Shown: positions 54,240 to 63,144 of the stretch, piece by piece
Layout: every line of letters begins with the position of its first letter
Numbering within the stretch: the stretch's first letter is position 1
Source of the DNA: Rhizobium mayense
GTDB lineage: Bacteria; Pseudomonadota; Alphaproteobacteria; Rhizobiales; Rhizobiaceae
Reading direction: 5' to 3'
DNA: 64,000 nt
Assembly (NCBI RefSeq): GCF_030272705.1
Contig: NZ_JARFYM010000009.1
Location: 62,001-126,000, forward strand
Made by a program: the position numbers and the translations under genes
Notes under the pieces: model-generated
Told to the model about the DNA's origin: nothing
The model's database searches: none
Seen by the model: only the letters and a program-made list of their open reading frames with translations

Positions 54240-54353
54240 TTCCCTTCCGCGGTGGGCGCGGATCGGAACTTTGAAACCCCATGTTGGGGACGGCTTTCAG
54301 AACCGAGTGTCGGAAGCATCCTCTAACTGCTCGATACGAAGCAGGACAGCGAC

Positions 54354-55334
54354 GTGAAACAGATGAACCCGAAAGTGCTGGCCATCGGCGCCCTCGCCGG
54401 TCTTACCGCCGCCCTACTTGTGTATGGCGCGACGGTGCAGCCGTTGATGTTCATCCTGTTCGGCGCACTTTCCGCCCTTCCGATCCTCATTGTCGGCCTC
54501 GGCTGGGGCAACATCGCGGTCATCGCCGCCGTCGTGGCTGCCGGCATCGTCGGCACGATCGCGCAATCGGTCTATTTCGGGCTCTTCGTCGTTCTGCTGA
54601 CGCTGATCCCTGCTTGGCTCAGCCATCTCGCCAATCTGGCGCGTCCTGCCAACGAACTCGGGGGGCCGGACAATCTCATGGCGTGGTATCCGCTCTCCGA
54701 CATCATGCTGCACCTATGCGGACTGGCCGCCGTCGTCATCATCGTGGCCGGTGCGGTCATGGGCTACGGCGCCGACCTCGTCAGCGAGGTGGTGGATCTC
54801 TACGTCAAGGCCATGGGCGAGCAGCAGCCGACGTTGCCGGTCGATCCTGTCGCGATTCAGAAGACCAAGGCCGTCATGCTTTATGCAATCCCCGTCGCCT
54901 GGGGCATGATCTGGGTCATGATGCTGCTGGCCGCGTACTATGTGGCCACCCGCATCGTCGCGGCTTCGAACCACAATCTGCGCCCGCGCGACGACATTCC
55001 CTCGGCGCTGCGCATGAACCGCAATGCGATCTTCATTTTTCTCGCGGCAATCGTCGCGATCTTCTTCGGCGGCGTCCTGGCCCTCATCGCCGCCGCCGTG
55101 CTCGGTGCCTTCGGCGCGGGCTTCATCGTTTCCGGCTTTGCGTCGCTGCATTACCGGACACGGGGCAAGGATTGGCGCCTGCCGGTACTGATCATCTGTT
55201 ACCTGATGTCCTTCCTGCTGACGCTGCCGCTCTTCATCGTTCTCGTTCTCGGCCTCTACGATACCCGCAAGGCGATATCGCTGACCCCGAACAAGAATGC
55301 CGATAATTCCAAACAACCAGACTCGAAACTCTGA
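54354..55334 (+). CDS. DUF2232 family membrane protein
   Basis: The 326-residue integral membrane protein of the DUF2232 (YybS-like) family has about eight hydrophobic helices, beginning [21 protein letters not shown]. The loop [15 protein letters not shown] and the long C-terminal helices are typical. The short hydrophilic tail is Asn/Lys/Ser-rich. In many bacteria this gene lies between rpsR and rplI, as here. No biochemical role is known. The GTG at 54354 with AGGACAGCG upstream is favoured over the ATG three codons later. Confidence 0.9.
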   Translation: MKQMNPKVLAIGALAGLTAALLVYGATVQPLMFILFGALSALPILIVGLGWGNIAVIAAVVAAGIVGTIAQSVYFGLFVVLLTLIPAWLSHLANLARPANELGGPDNLMAWYPLSDIMLHLCGLAAVVIIVAGAVMGYGADLVSEVVDLYVKAMGEQQPTLPVDPVAIQKTKAVMLYAIPVAWGMIWVMMLLAAYYVATRIVAASNHNLRPRDDIPSALRMNRNAIFIFLAAIVAIFFGGVLALIAAAVLGAFGAGFIVSGFASLHYRTRGKDWRLPVLIICYLMSFLLTLPLFIVLVLGLYDTRKAISLTPNKNADNSKQPDSKL

Positions 55335-55354
55335 CATCAGAAAGGAACAATAAA

Positions 55355-55933
55355 ATGGAAGTCATTCTCCTCGAGCGCATCTCCAAGCTCGGCCAGATGG
55401 GCGAAACCGTCAAGGTTCGTGACGGCTTTGCTCGTAACTACCTGCTGCCGCTCGGCAAGGCACTGCGCGCCAACGCCGCCAACAAGGCCCGTTTCGAAGC
55501 CGAACGCGCCACGCTCGAAGCTCGTAACCTCGAGCGCAAGAGCGAAGCACAGAAGGTTGCCGACGTTCTCGGCGGCAAGTCCTTCATCGTCGTTCGCTCG
55601 GCTGGCGAAACCGGCCAGCTCTACGGCTCTGTCGCCGCTCGCGACGTCGTTGAAATTCTGGCTGCCGAAGGCTTCAACATCGGCCGCAACCAGGTTCACC
55701 TGAACACGCCGATCAAGGCCATCGGCCTGCACAATGTCGCGATCGCGCTTCATGCGGAAGTCGAAATCAACGTCGAGCTCAACGTTGCCCGTTCCGCCGA
55801 AGAGGCCGAGCGTCAGTCCAAGGGCGAAACCCTCACCTCCGCTGACGCCATCTACGGCGTCGACGAAGATGCCCTGCGTCCGGAAGACTTCTTCGATCCG
55901 GAAGCTGACGGCAACGCCGAAGACGAAGCTTGA
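55355..55933 (+). CDS. rplI: 50S ribosomal protein L9
   Basis: L9 sits at the base of the L1 stalk and influences frame maintenance. The 192-residue protein has the N-terminal RNA-binding domain ([35 protein letters not shown]), the long connecting helix and the C-terminal domain with [15 protein letters not shown] rhizobial acidic tail of about 40 residues ([16 protein letters not shown]...GNAEDEA) follows. It is preceded by AGAAAGGAAC. A strong terminator follows. Confidence 0.98.
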   Translation: MEVILLERISKLGQMGETVKVRDGFARNYLLPLGKALRANAANKARFEAERATLEARNLERKSEAQKVADVLGGKSFIVVRSAGETGQLYGSVAARDVVEILAAEGFNIGRNQVHLNTPIKAIGLHNVAIALHAEVEINVELNVARSAEEAERQSKGETLTSADAIYGVDEDALRPEDFFDPEADGNAEDEA

Positions 55934-55962
55934 TTCGAACCTTCGCAGCGATGTGAAAATGA

Positions 55963-55994
55963 AAAAAGCCTGGGTCTTGCGACCCAGGCTTTTT
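55963..55994. terminator. bidirectional intrinsic terminator
   Basis: AAAAAGCCTGGGTC and GACCCAGGCTTTTT form a 14-bp perfect stem with a 4-base loop. The A- and T-rich ends suit both rplI and the convergent HlyD gene. Confidence 0.93.
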
Positions 55995-56039
55995 ATTTGT
56001 TTCGTTCGCCCGGCGGCTACGGGCTCACCCCTTGCCGCC

Positions 56040-57104
56040 TCAATTCTCCGCCGTATCCTGCACGGGCGGCGAATTCTTGTCGACGGAGATGACCACCGAC
56101 ATGCCGGGCGCAAGATCGTCCGCCTGGGGCTGATTTTCGTCGATCTTGACGCGTACGCCGACGCGCTGCGCCACTTTGGTGAAATTGCCCGTGGCATTAT
56201 CAGCTCTGATGACGGCGAATTCCGAACCCGCCGCCGGCGAGAAGCGCTGGATATGGCCTTTGAGCTCGCGATGACCGAGTGCATCGACGGAAATGGTCAC
56301 GGGTTGGCCGACCTTCATACCGTCGAGCTGCGTTTCCTTGAAATTGGCGATGACCCAGACATCCTTCGGAACCAGCCCCATGAGCTGCGTTCCCGCCGTC
56401 ACATATTGGCCGAGGCGGACGCCGACCTCGCCAACGCGGCCATCTCGTGGCGCGACGATCGTCGCATTCTGCAGATCGATCTCCGCAAGTTGCACGGCGG
56501 CTTCCGCGCCACTCACACCGGCTTCCAGCGAGGCGCGGTTGACAATGATCGTCGTCAGATTCTGTTGCGACACGTCAAGCGCCGCCTTCGCCTGATTGAC
56601 CGCAGCCTTTGCCTGTTCCAGCGTCGCCTGCGCTTGTTCCGAATCGGCGGTAGTCGACACGCCCTTGGCCACCAGCGTCGCCACGCGATCCCAGGCAAGC
56701 TGGGCGCGCTTCATGGCAGCGTTGGCGCTATCGACCTGTGCCTGGCTTGAGGCGATGCCGGCTCGCGCCGCCTGCTCCTGTTGTTGCGAGTTGGCGAGTG
56801 CGGCCTTTTGGCCGTCCAACGTCGCGCGTGCCTGCGCCACCCTTTGCTGATAAATGCGATCGTCGATCTTTGCCAGCACGTCGCCCTGCTTGACCAGCTT
56901 GTAGTCTCTCGTCGGAACATCCGTGATATAGCCGCTGACCTGCGGGCTGATGGTCGTCACATAGCCTTTGACGTAAGCATCGTCTGTTGTCTCGACGGAA
57001 CTTTGGAAAGGCGGCAAATGCCAGGCATAAAGCACGAGCATGACACCGCCGACACCGGCGAGCACGGCGATAACTTCGATGGGGGAGCGAACAAGCCTCG
57101 ACAT
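56040..57104 (-). CDS. HlyD/EmrA family membrane-fusion protein
   Basis: The 354-residue periplasmic adaptor of a tripartite efflux system has a single N-terminal membrane anchor (IEVIAVLAGVGGVMLVLYAW). A lipoyl domain split by a long coiled-coil hairpin (about residues 90-205, rich in Gln/Ala) follows. The beta-barrel region includes VGEVGVRLGQYVTAGTQLMGLVP and WVIANFKETQLDGMKVGQPV. It is closest in design to EmrA. It is encoded 17 bases after the MFS gene, so the two form an EmrAB-type pump with an outer-membrane channel encoded elsewhere. Confidence 0.93.
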   Translation of the reverse strand: MSRLVRSPIEVIAVLAGVGGVMLVLYAWHLPPFQSSVETTDDAYVKGYVTTISPQVSGYITDVPTRDYKLVKQGDVLAKIDDRIYQQRVAQARATLDGQKAALANSQQQEQAARAGIASSQAQVDSANAAMKRAQLAWDRVATLVAKGVSTTADSEQAQATLEQAKAAVNQAKAALDVSQQNLTTIIVNRASLEAGVSGAEAAVQLAEIDLQNATIVAPRDGRVGEVGVRLGQYVTAGTQLMGLVPKDVWVIANFKETQLDGMKVGQPVTISVDALGHRELKGHIQRFSPAAGSEFAVIRADNATGNFTKVAQRVGVRVKIDENQPQADDLAPGMSVVISVDKNSPPVQDTAEN

Positions 57105-57121
57105 GGAGCTATTTCATACCT

Positions 57122-58768
57122 TTAAGGGTTGGATGCCACGGCCTGCGGCCGCGAATCGGCGAGCCGCGCCTTGATGAAACGGTAGAAGACATGCAGCGAA
57201 AGCGCGACAAGCGATACGACCGCAATGACACCCGCGACGAAGAAGGCATCGCCATAGGCGAGCGTATTGGCCTCGCGGGTAACCTGCGCGGCGAGTAGCG
57301 CCAATCCCTCGCCCTTCAGCAGTGCGCTGTCGCCGATTACCCTGCCATAAGACGCGGAAAGCTGGCTGACGCGCTCGGCGACGTGGGGATACATCAGCAA
57401 CACACGCTCGGTCAGCACGGCGGAATGGAACTTTTCACGTATGATGATCAGCGTACCGTAGAAGGCCGAGCCGATCAGGCCGCCGATACTTTGCGTGAAG
57501 GTGAAGACCACGAAGAAGGTCACGAGATAAGGCGCGCCCTTGGCAAAGGCAGCCTTGAAGCCCGCAGACATGGAAGGCGGCAGGAAAAGGGCCGCACCGG
57601 CTGCAACCAGCGCCTGGCTGAGATACATCTCTTCAGGTCGGGTCAGGGTGGTGACCTGCGCATCCATGAAGGAGCCGATGGCCATCATGACGAGCGCCAC
57701 GAACTGGATCTGCCAGCTCAACCCATAGCTCATCAGCACAGTGCATATGAGACCGCCGATAATCGAGAAAGCCAGGATGATCCAGTAGAGCATCGCCAGC
57801 TGATCGTAGAGCAGGCCGACAGCATTCTGATAGAAAGTCATGAGAACCGAGGTCTGCTCGGCAGCAATCATGCGGAAGATCAGCAGAATTGCGGTCAGAT
57901 GCAGGATCTCCGGACTGAGCAGCCAGCGGACGTCGATCAGCGGCGTTGGCCGGCGCAAGTCGATGACGGCGGCGAGCGTCACGGTGGCGATGCTGAGAGC
58001 CAGCAGCACGCCGAGCCAAGGCACTTCAAGCCACCAATAAAGCCGCCCGACGGAAAGGACGATCGCAAGGGAACCGAAACCGATAGCGACCAGCAGATAG
58101 ACGATAATGTCCCCGAAGACGATGACCTTTACCCGCGGCGGCGGCGTCAGCGGCAGCAGATAGATGATCGGCATCACCAGCAGCGCCAATGCCATTTCCA
58201 GCGTATAGAGCCCGCGCCATTCGCCATAATCGAGGAGCGACGGCGAGACAAGACGGGTGATGGGCGCTGCCAGAAGCGTGTTCATCATCGCTAGGCTAAC
58301 GCCGATTGTCAGCTTCTTGGCCGGCTCGAAGGCTTCCAGCATGTAGAGAAAGCCAAGCGTCGACAGCGGTGCGCCGGCAATGCCGCTCAAAAAGCGGACG
58401 ACAATGGCCGAATGCAGGTCCGAGACGAAGAGATTGAGGAGCGAGGCAACGAGGAAGCCGAGAATGCTGACTTCAGCAAAATTGCGCACACCATATTGCA
58501 GGCGGATTTTCACCAGCGCGATGGCGAGGCTGACATTCGGCGCCATGTAAGCAGCCGACAACCACGCGGATTCGGTTGTCGTGGCGGCAATGGTCCCCTG
58601 GATTTGCGTGAGATTGGCGAAGGCGAGATTGAGACCGAGGCCCTGCGTCAGGAAAAACATGACGGAGGCGCCGATATATAGCGGTACCTTCCAGTGCGGC
58701 ACGGGCGGTGGGGCGGCTGGCACGGCTACGTTGGCTTGCGCATTTACCGGGCCGGACTCACCGCTCAT
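57122..58768 (-). CDS. MFS transporter, DHA2/EmrB type
   Basis: This 548-residue inner-membrane drug/proton antiporter has about 14 predicted helices. The first half has WLSAAYMAPNVSLAIALVKIR, an MFS A-like loop with ameliorated motif, and RFLSGIAGAPLSTLGFLYML. The second half has FFVVFTFTQSIGGLIGSAFYGT. The proline-rich N-terminal 25 residues are cytoplasmic. It lies 8 bases after the marR gene and before the HlyD partner. Substrates are probably hydrophobic or phenolic compounds, judged from family alone. Confidence 0.93.
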   Translation of the reverse strand: MSGESGPVNAQANVAVPAAPPPVPHWKVPLYIGASVMFFLTQGLGLNLAFANLTQIQGTIAATTTESAWLSAAYMAPNVSLAIALVKIRLQYGVRNFAEVSILGFLVASLLNLFVSDLHSAIVVRFLSGIAGAPLSTLGFLYMLEAFEPAKKLTIGVSLAMMNTLLAAPITRLVSPSLLDYGEWRGLYTLEMALALLVMPIIYLLPLTPPPRVKVIVFGDIIVYLLVAIGFGSLAIVLSVGRLYWWLEVPWLGVLLALSIATVTLAAVIDLRRPTPLIDVRWLLSPEILHLTAILLIFRMIAAEQTSVLMTFYQNAVGLLYDQLAMLYWIILAFSIIGGLICTVLMSYGLSWQIQFVALVMMAIGSFMDAQVTTLTRPEEMYLSQALVAAGAALFLPPSMSAGFKAAFAKGAPYLVTFFVVFTFTQSIGGLIGSAFYGTLIIIREKFHSAVLTERVLLMYPHVAERVSQLSASYGRVIGDSALLKGEGLALLAAQVTREANTLAYGDAFFVAGVIAVVSLVALSLHVFYRFIKARLADSRPQAVASNP

Positions 58769-58776
58769 ACGCTACC

Positions 58777-59220
58777 TCATGATTTGCCTACATTCTGCAG
58801 ATTGGCGGTCATTGCGCGGATGACCTTGAGGGCCATATCGACATCATCGTCCGAAATCCCCTGCAGGATATCCGCACGCACGCCAGTGGCAAGAGCCTCG
58901 ACTTCCGCTGCCACCAATTTTCCTGAATCTGTCATAAATATCTGCTTGGCGCGCCGGTCCGACAACACCGCACGGCGCTCGATGAAGCTCTGCGCCTCCA
59001 TGGCGTCGAGGATGCGCACCAAGGTTGGGGTTTCAAGCTCCAGCTCATCGGCGAGTTCGCGCTGATTGATGCCATCGCGCTTCGAAAGCTTATGGAAAAC
59101 CCGGGCTCTCGCCAGCGTCATGCCATGCTCGCGCACCAGGCCGTCGAACGCCGCTCTCAGCTTCCGATTGAAAGCGGAAAGTTCGTCGAACAGTTCTCGG
59201 CGTGGCGGCGCACCAGACAT
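58777..59220 (-). CDS. MarR family transcriptional regulator
   Basis: The 147-residue winged-helix repressor has the DNA-binding region FHKLSKRDGINQRELADELELETPTLVRILDAMEAQ and the wing ERRAVLSDRRAKQIFMTDSG, with flanking dimerisation helices. It is first in the minus-strand marR-emrB-emrA operon and likely represses it through the dyad at its own promoter. The ligand is unknown; weak acids or plant phenolics are usual for the group. Confidence 0.93.
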   Translation of the reverse strand: MSGAPPRRELFDELSAFNRKLRAAFDGLVREHGMTLARARVFHKLSKRDGINQRELADELELETPTLVRILDAMEAQSFIERRAVLSDRRAKQIFMTDSGKLVAAEVEALATGVRADILQGISDDDVDMALKVIRAMTANLQNVGKS

Positions 59221-59564
59221 AATTGCTGCTTTATACTATTAGTAACCTACCCTAATTCAACGAAATAACCGGGTTCTCACATCTTTTCAAGCGCGATTGG
59301 CAGCTTGCAGGATGTCACCGGGGGCGGACCGGGCTAAAATGACCCATAGAAGTTCTCGTATGTGATTCGTGTGTCGGGCATTCCGTTGCAAAGTGGCGAC
59401 AAGGGCTTTTTTACTGCGGAGAATTTGTCCCTGTGGATGAGTGGAACAATGTGAATAGCCCGGAGGAATTGATGCCGTTCGGCACGGCACTGCCCTTCTG
59501 CAATTGACCCTGACATCGGATCGTCGCAAACCATTCGGCACTCCAAAATACGAAGAGACGGAAA
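59221..59564. other. 344-base divergent region before dnaB
   Basis: Apart from the marR promoter/operator at 59234-59260 the region must hold the dnaB promoter. I do not see a convincing -35/-10 pair for dnaB. Weak short frames exist but show no coding bias or ribosome-binding sites, and no RNA gene is evident. Confidence 0.5.
59234..59260 (-). promoter_or_regulatory. marR operon promoter with overlapping dyad
   Basis: On the minus strand TTGAAT (59255-59260) lies upstream of a TAGTAT/TATAAA region. The perfect dyad TACTA-T-TAGTA (59234-59244) overlaps this -10 region, 14 bases before the marR start. Confidence 0.55.
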
Positions 59565-61061
59565 ATGAACGAAGCTGCGCGAAAGATCGCCGCAATTGCT
59601 CCCGCCGAACCGCATTACCGCGAAGCGCCCAACAATATCGAGGCTGAACAGGCCCTGCTCGGCGCCATCCTCGTCAACAATGACGCCTATTACCGTGTCT
59701 CCGATTTTCTGAAACCCATTCATCTTTACGAGCCGCTGCATCGAAAGATCTTCGAGGTGGCGGGCGACATCATCCGCATGGGCAAGACCGCCAATCCGGT
59801 GACGATCAAAACTTTCTTGCCGGCGGAAGAGAAGGTCGGCGACATGACGGTGGCGCAATATCTCGCCCGTCTCGCGACCGAAGCCGTGTCGATCATCAAT
59901 GCCGAGGATTATGGCCGCGCCATTTACGATCTGGCGCTTCGTCGGGCGCTGATCACCATCGGCGAGGACATGGTCAACATCGCCTATGATGCGCCGCTCG
60001 ACATGCCGCCGCAGACGCAGATCGAGGATACCGAGCGCCGGCTGTTCGAACTCGCCGAAAACGGCCGGTATGACGGCGGCTTCCAGGCCTTCAACGACGC
60101 GGTGGCGCTGGCGATCGACATGGCGGCCGTCGCCAAGGAGCGCGATGGCGGTCTGTCCGGCATTTCCACCGGCATTCATTCGCTCGACAGCAAGATGGGC
60201 GGCCTGCAGCGCTCGGACTTGATCATCCTCGCTGGCCGTCCCGGCATGGGCAAGACCTCGCTCGCCACCAATATCGCCTATAACATCGCCGCCGCCTATG
60301 AGGGCGAGGTACAGCCGGATGGCTCCACCAAAGCGAAGAACGGCGGCGTCGTCGGTTTCTATTCGCTGGAAATGTCCTCCGAACAGCTCGCCACCCGTAT
60401 CATCTCCGAGCAGACGGAAGTTTCCTCGTCCAAGATCCGCCGCGGCGACATCAATGATGCCGATTTCGAAAAGCTCGTCGCCTGCTCGATGATGATGCAG
60501 AAGGTGCCGCTCTATATCGACCAGACCGGCGGTATCTCCATCGCCCAGTTGTCGGCGCGGGCGCGACGCCTGAAGCGTCAGCGCGGCCTCGACGTTCTCG
60601 TGGTCGACTACGTTCAGCTGATGACCGGCTCGGGGAAATCGAACGAGAACCGCGTCCAGGAAATCACCCAGATCACCACCGGCTTGAAGGCGCTCGGCAA
60701 GGAGCTGAACGTACCGATCATCGCGCTCTCGCAGCTATCGCGCGCCGTCGAAAGCCGCGACGACAAGAGGCCGCAGCTTTCGGACTTGCGTGAATCCGGT
60801 TCGATCGAGCAGGACGCCGACGTCGTGCTCTTCGTGTTCCGCGAGGAATATTACGTCAAGAACGCCGAACCGCGCGATCCGGCCGATCCGAAATATGCCG
60901 AATGGGAAGCCCTCTTCGACAAGGTGAAGGGTACGGCCGACGTTATCATCGCCAAGCAGCGTCACGGGCCAACCGGCACCGTAAAGCTCGCCTTCCAGTC
61001 GGAGTTCACGCGCTTTGCCGATCTCGCCGACTCTTCCTTCCTGCAATACGAAGAGCACTGA
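59565..61061 (+). CDS. dnaB: replicative DNA helicase
   Basis: DnaB is the hexameric helicase that unwinds the replication fork. The 498-residue protein has the N-terminal primase-interaction domain (PNNIEAEQALLGAILVNNDAYYRV). The C-terminal RecA-like domain has Walker A GRPGMGKTSLA, the conserved GFYSLEMSSEQLATR, Walker B VLVVDYVQLM and the IALSQLSRAVESRDDKRPQLSDLRESG segment. The ATG has AGAGACGG upstream. It is followed by a terminator and then alr and radA, the usual alphaproteobacterial order. No intein is present. Confidence 0.98.
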   Translation: MNEAARKIAAIAPAEPHYREAPNNIEAEQALLGAILVNNDAYYRVSDFLKPIHLYEPLHRKIFEVAGDIIRMGKTANPVTIKTFLPAEEKVGDMTVAQYLARLATEAVSIINAEDYGRAIYDLALRRALITIGEDMVNIAYDAPLDMPPQTQIEDTERRLFELAENGRYDGGFQAFNDAVALAIDMAAVAKERDGGLSGISTGIHSLDSKMGGLQRSDLIILAGRPGMGKTSLATNIAYNIAAAYEGEVQPDGSTKAKNGGVVGFYSLEMSSEQLATRIISEQTEVSSSKIRRGDINDADFEKLVACSMMMQKVPLYIDQTGGISIAQLSARARRLKRQRGLDVLVVDYVQLMTGSGKSNENRVQEITQITTGLKALGKELNVPIIALSQLSRAVESRDDKRPQLSDLRESGSIEQDADVVLFVFREEYYVKNAEPRDPADPKYAEWEALFDKVKGTADVIIAKQRHGPTGTVKLAFQSEFTRFADLADSSFLQYEEH

Positions 61062-61127
61062 TGAAGGCTGCCCGCAGCGCATATGTGCGGTGCAGCACTT
61101 TCTCTTTCCATCAATGATCAGTATTCT

Positions 61128-61152
61128 GGCCGGAGCAGCATCCGCTCCGGCC
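61128..61152 (+). terminator. intrinsic terminator between dnaB and alr
   Basis: GGCCGGAGC and GCTCCGGCC form a 9-bp perfect stem with a 7-base loop, directly followed by CTTTTTATT. It ends dnaB transcription 21 bases before the alr start codon. Confidence 0.9.
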
Positions 61153-61172
61153 CTTTTTATTCAGGCGGCTCC

Positions 61173-62336
61173 ATGACAGATAGTTTCGAAGACAATGACG
61201 CTTTCGCCTTTGCCGGGCTTCGGTTGACGGTCGATCTAGGCGCTTTGGTCCAGAACTGGCAGGACATGGCCCGCCGCTCCGGCAGAGCCCGGACCGGGGC
61301 TGCAGTGAAAGCCGACGCCTACGGCCTGGGGATCGAAGATGTTGGCGAGGCGCTTTATCTCGCCGGCGCCCGCGATTTCTTTGTCGCCACGGCCGACGAA
61401 GGCGCCACGCTCCGGCTCTACGCGCCGGATGCCCGCATATTCGTCCTCTGCGGCATTTGGCCTGGGACCGAGCGGCTGTTTTTCGAAAACGACCTTGTGC
61501 CCGTCATCGCTTCCGAAGAACAGTTGACCTTCTGGATGTCGGTGGTCGCCGACCATGGCGACCATCCCTGCGCGCTGCAGGTCGATACGGGCTTCAATCG
61601 GCTGGGACTGCGGGCGGAGGACGCCATCGCGCTCGCCAACGATGTCTCACGCCCGGCGAGTTTTGCACCTGTCCTGGTGATTAGCCACCTCGCCTGCGCC
61701 GACGATCCCGCCAATGTGATGAACAAGCAGCAGCTTGAGACGTTCCGCACGGTCAGCGCCGCCTTCGAAGGCATCGAGGCGAGCCTCGCCAATTCCGCCG
61801 GCATCTTCCTGGGCTCCGCCTATCAATTCGACCTCACCCGTCCCGGCATCGCCCTCTATGGCGGCCAGGCGGTGAACGGAACGGCGAACCCGATGCGGCC
61901 GGTCGCAACAGCCGAGGCGCGCATCATCCAGACCCGCTCGGTCAAAGCCGGCGAGACGGTCAGCTACGGCGGGGCGCTGCAGCTCGCTCGCGACAGCCGG
62001 CTCGCCGTCGTCTCGGCCGGCTATGCCGACGGGTATATGCGCAGCCTGTCAAGCGGCGGCGTACCGCTGCGCCAGACCGGCCTGCCAGGCGGAGAGGGAT
62101 TCATTGCAGGCCACAAGGTGCCCGTTGCCGGCCGTATCACCATGGACCTGACCATCTTCGACGTGACCGACGTGCCTGAGAAACTGGTCCGTGCCGGCGA
62201 CTATATCGAGCTCTTCGGCAAAAATATTCTCATTGACGACGCTGCCCGTGCCGCCGGCACGATCAGCTACGAGATGCTGACTGGCCTGGGCCTGCGACAT
62301 GAGCGGCGCTACATCTCGGACGAGACCGCCGAGTAG
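61173..62336 (+). CDS. alr: alanine racemase
   Basis: Alr converts L-alanine to D-alanine for peptidoglycan with pyridoxal phosphate. The 387-residue protein has the PLP lysine Lys46 in AAVKADAYG and the substrate-side HLACADDP. The DTGFNRLG motif and the C-terminal domain with the second catalytic base in TVSYGGALQ and GRITMDLTIFDVTD are also present. The ATG at 61173 is used; the frame is open further upstream but crosses the dnaB terminator. It therefore either has a promoter inside dnaB or depends on read-through. Confidence 0.96.
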   Translation: MTDSFEDNDAFAFAGLRLTVDLGALVQNWQDMARRSGRARTGAAVKADAYGLGIEDVGEALYLAGARDFFVATADEGATLRLYAPDARIFVLCGIWPGTERLFFENDLVPVIASEEQLTFWMSVVADHGDHPCALQVDTGFNRLGLRAEDAIALANDVSRPASFAPVLVISHLACADDPANVMNKQQLETFRTVSAAFEGIEASLANSAGIFLGSAYQFDLTRPGIALYGGQAVNGTANPMRPVATAEARIIQTRSVKAGETVSYGGALQLARDSRLAVVSAGYADGYMRSLSSGGVPLRQTGLPGGEGFIAGHKVPVAGRITMDLTIFDVTDVPEKLVRAGDYIELFGKNILIDDAARAAGTISYEMLTGLGLRHERRYISDETAE

Positions 62337-62353
62337 AAGGGCGTCAGCTCAGC

Positions 62354-62989
62354 TCAACGCGCACTGATCGCCAAGCGGACACCCAGCGCTACGAACAATG
62401 TTCCAAGCCCCCGGTCCAGCCAGAGGCCCGTGCTTCGATTGCGCCGCAGTGCCTCGGCAAGGCGACCACCGAGAAGAATGAGCGGCGGTTCAATGAAGGC
62501 GGCGACCACGATGATGAGGCTGCCGTGGAGCAGGAGCTGCGCCCAGACCGGGCCTGCGCCTTCGACGACGAACTGCGGAAGGAAGGCGAGAAAGAAGACG
62601 GCTACCTTCGGGTTGAGCAGCGAAACCAGAATGCCTTGCCGGTAGATGCGGCTCCAAGGCAATACCTTCCCCGCCTCCTTGATCCAGGCGCCCTCGCCCT
62701 TCGAGCGCAGCGCCTGTATGCCAAGCCAGATGAGATAGGCTGCCCCAGCCCATTTCACTGCAGAAAACGCGATAGCCGAGGCCGCCAATATCGCCGACAG
62801 CCCGGCAGCGGCCATCAGCACATGAAGGCAGGCGCCGCTCCAAATGCCAAACAGTGCCGCGAAGCCGGAGCGCCTGCCGCTCCTGAACGTATGGCCGAGA
62901 ATGAAGGCGATGTCCGGCCCCGGCGACAGATTGAGCAGGGTGGCCGCCGAAAGAAAAGTGATCCAATGCGCAAGCGTGTAGTCGAACAT
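62354..62989 (-). CDS. LysE family translocator
   Basis: This 211-residue amino-acid or metabolite exporter of the LysE/RhtB superfamily has six hydrophobic helices. The family signature NLSPGPDIAFILGHTFRSGRRSG lies at residues 20-43, with the AAYLIWLGIQALRS helix and FLLSLLNPK-like LVSLLNPKVAVFFLAFLPQF in the middle. It stands alone and opposite in direction between alr and radA. No regulator is adjacent. Confidence 0.93.
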   Translation of the reverse strand: MFDYTLAHWITFLSAATLLNLSPGPDIAFILGHTFRSGRRSGFAALFGIWSGACLHVLMAAAGLSAILAASAIAFSAVKWAGAAYLIWLGIQALRSKGEGAWIKEAGKVLPWSRIYRQGILVSLLNPKVAVFFLAFLPQFVVEGAGPVWAQLLLHGSLIIVVAAFIEPPLILLGGRLAEALRRNRSTGLWLDRGLGTLFVALGVRLAISAR

Positions 62990-63144
62990 CCGTCATCACC
63001 GATCGAAAACCCGGCATAAAGGCTGACACATTCGCCGTTGATACGGAAATCATTAGTTTTGATGGGCCGGGAAAGACATTATCTGACAGCCGATCGCGAT
63101 TCGCTGCGAAAAGCGAAGCATTTGAATTTTGAGAACAGCATCCG

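Noticed and set aside
57383..58294. A 303-codon open frame antisense to the MFS transporter
   Set aside because: Its Gln/His/Asp-rich composition is typical of the reverse of membrane-helix codons.
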